A stretch of 34,787 nucleotides of DNA from Oscillospiraceae bacterium. Lineage in GTDB: Bacteria > Bacillota > Clostridia > Saccharofermentanales > Saccharofermentanaceae. The notes under the pieces were generated by a model. That model was given only the letters and a program-made list of their open reading frames with translations, made no database searches and was not told the DNA's origin. Shown here one piece after another: positions 33,983 to 34,787 of the stretch (position 1 is the first letter of the stretch; every line of letters begins with the position of its first letter). The stretch spans positions 1 to 34,787 of the forward strand of contig SVIZ01000019.1 of assembly GCA_015069205.1 (NCBI GenBank). Direction: 5' to 3'. The position numbers and the translations under genes are program-made.

Positions 33983-34600
33983 TCACAAAAGTCTTAAAAT
34001 ACAGTTGTTTGTTATCTCGAATATCGTCTGATAAGTGAAATCAACATTTGCTTTATTCATAGCTTCACGCTGCTTATCAGTTACCGTTGTATAAGGATAG
34101 ATGCCGAACATAAACGGGAAGAAAACATATATGAAGCTCTTTATATCTGCTTCATTCATATCCGGACAGAACTTCTTAAGTATCGTTTGGATATTTCTCA
34201 AGGATTCTCCGTATGAGACCTTGAATGACACCAAGAGCTCCGGCCTGCTGTTTGACTCCATATCGTAGTTATTCACGGAAAGGAGTTTCAGGAGCTGTTC
34301 CCTTTTAGCTATAGAAGAAGCAATCTTCTCTGACAGCTGCTTTTTTGAAAGCTTCGCATTCTCATTAAGAATGCCCTGAAGATCCTCGTTCCAGCGGTCG
34401 TATTCCCTGGTATAGAGAGCGAGGAATATCTCCTCTTTAGTCTGAAAATAGTTATAGATCGAAGTTCTCGTAAAGGATGTGACATTACCGATCTCTTTTA
34501 ACGTAATGTCCTTAAAGCTCATGGTCTTGTAGAGCTGTTCACATGCGCTGATTATCTCTTCTTTTCTGGCTGCAGTTAATTCCGGCGATCCTTTGGGCAT
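33983..34600 (-). CDS. TetR/AcrR-family repressor
   Basis: 205 aa. The N-terminal helix-turn-helix (about residues 10-58) has the family features FKDITLKEIGNVTSFTRTS and the IYNYFQTKEEIF recognition end. The C-terminal ligand domain is helical with no recognised ligand signature. AGAGGA lies 7 bases before the ATG. Two 13-base palindromes overlap its promoter at 34630 and 34662, so it almost certainly represses itself and the four downstream reading frames. The ligand is unknown; an aldehyde or other electrophile would fit the reductase it controls. Confidence 0.93.
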   Translation of the reverse strand: MPKGSPELTAARKEEIISACEQLYKTMSFKDITLKEIGNVTSFTRTSIYNYFQTKEEIFLALYTREYDRWNEDLQGILNENAKLSKKQLSEKIASSIAKREQLLKLLSVNNYDMESNSRPELLVSFKVSYGESLRNIQTILKKFCPDMNEADIKSFIYVFFPFMFGIYPYTTVTDKQREAMNKANVDFTYQTIFEITNNCILRLL

Positions 34601-34629
34601 AAGTAAATCCTCTTTTGTGAATCGTATTC

Positions 34630-34642
34630 TGACACTGTGTCA
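34630..34642. promoter_or_regulatory. TetR-type operator 1
   Basis: Perfect palindrome TGACAC-T-GTGTCA, located at the expected transcription start of the tetR operon. Confidence 0.75.
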
Positions 34643-34647
34643 ATATC

Positions 34648-34675
34648 ATTCTACAGCATTCTGACATCGTGTCAA
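34648..34675 (-). promoter_or_regulatory. tetR operon promoter
   Basis: TTGACA (34670-34675), 16-base spacer, TAGAAT (34648-34653). Operator 2 covers the -35 and operator 1 covers the start site. Confidence 0.65.
34662..34674. promoter_or_regulatory. TetR-type operator 2
   Basis: TGACA-TCG-TGTCA, the same half-sites as operator 1, exactly 32 bases (about three helical turns) away, with TTC before both copies. Confidence 0.7.
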
Positions 34676-34710
34676 GATACAAAACAGGAAACAAAAAGAG
34701 GCACCTTTGG

Positions 34711-34787
34711 TGAAGTGAACCCTCGAAGTTGGACGATTTAAAATGAGTATAAGGACTGATTCCTTGCCTGGCAAGGAGTCAGTCCTT
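34711..34787. mobile_element. Probable end of an IS150-group (IS3 family) insertion sequence
   Basis: From 34711 the sequence TGAAGTGAACCC then GAAGTTGGAC follows the layout of IS150-type terminal inverted repeats as I remember them (TG...TGACCCC...AAGTTGGACA). Only the end is in the window; the transposase would lie to the right. The target duplication cannot be seen. Confidence 0.45.
34751..34787. repeat. Long inverted repeat (hairpin) at the right edge
   Basis: AAGGACTGATTCCTTGCC pairs with the last 18 bases of the window, with one G-T mismatch and a one-base centre. It could be the transposase terminator or a fold that shields an IS gene from read-through transcription. Confidence 0.7.

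Overview
The window looks like chromosomal DNA of an anaerobic clostridial Bacillota. Support comes from many AGGAGG-type ribosome binding sites, a Gram-positive GAAC-N4-GTTC SOS box before recA, frequent TTGACA/TATAAT promoters, a membrane pyrophosphatase, and partner-switching and FtsK/SpoIIIE proteins of Bacillota type. The species cannot be fixed from the sequence alone. Most genes lie on the minus strand, so gene order below runs from high to low coordinates within each block. No gene-free stretch exceeds 300 bases. The longest are about 13040-13324 (recA promoter, SOS box, short repeats), the left 205 bases, and the right 187 bases.

Region 1 (1-13039) is mostly core: rimO, pgsA, acpP, rnc, smc and ftsY form a minus-strand housekeeping series for S12 modification, phospholipid synthesis, acyl carrier protein, RNA processing, chromosome condensation and membrane targeting. 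It ends with a divergent membrane pyrophosphatase under its own strong promoter. recA-recX is an SOS-controlled pair. One unknown membrane protein gene on the plus strand sits between recX and rimO.

Region 2 (13325-19485) is a regulatory and stress region. It holds a D-2-hydroxyacid dehydrogenase, a degenerate GHKL-like protein on the plus strand, and a minus-strand operon of STAS protein, a membrane-bound PP2C phosphatase fused to an RsbW-like kinase, and a small unknown protein. It also has a VanX-type dipeptidase, a HIT protein and a doubtful small membrane protein.

Region 3 (19540-27515) is a tightly packed minus-strand operon: proC, rnhA, a NUDIX ADP-ribose hydrolase, ftsK/spoIIIE, pncC, murJ and an L,D-transpeptidase lipoprotein. 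Starts overlap stops at several joints, and two starts are non-ATG (TTG for ftsK, GTG for murJ).

Region 4 (27571-31172) has a single tRNA-Trp(CCA) with its own promoter, sharing a bidirectional terminator with an acidic membrane protein gene. A plus-strand SDR oxidoreductase and citrate synthase follow.

Region 5 (31138-34787) is accessory: a TetR regulator with two palindromic operators heads an operon of aldo/keto reductase, a carboxymuconolactone decarboxylase-cupin fusion, a signal-peptide-like mini-ORF and a DUF4405 membrane protein. The last two genes carry signs of frame disruption. The right edge appears to enter an IS150-type insertion sequence. The least ordinary parts are the fused kinase-phosphatase locus, the decaying tail and leader of the TetR operon, and the variant pyrophosphatase motifs.
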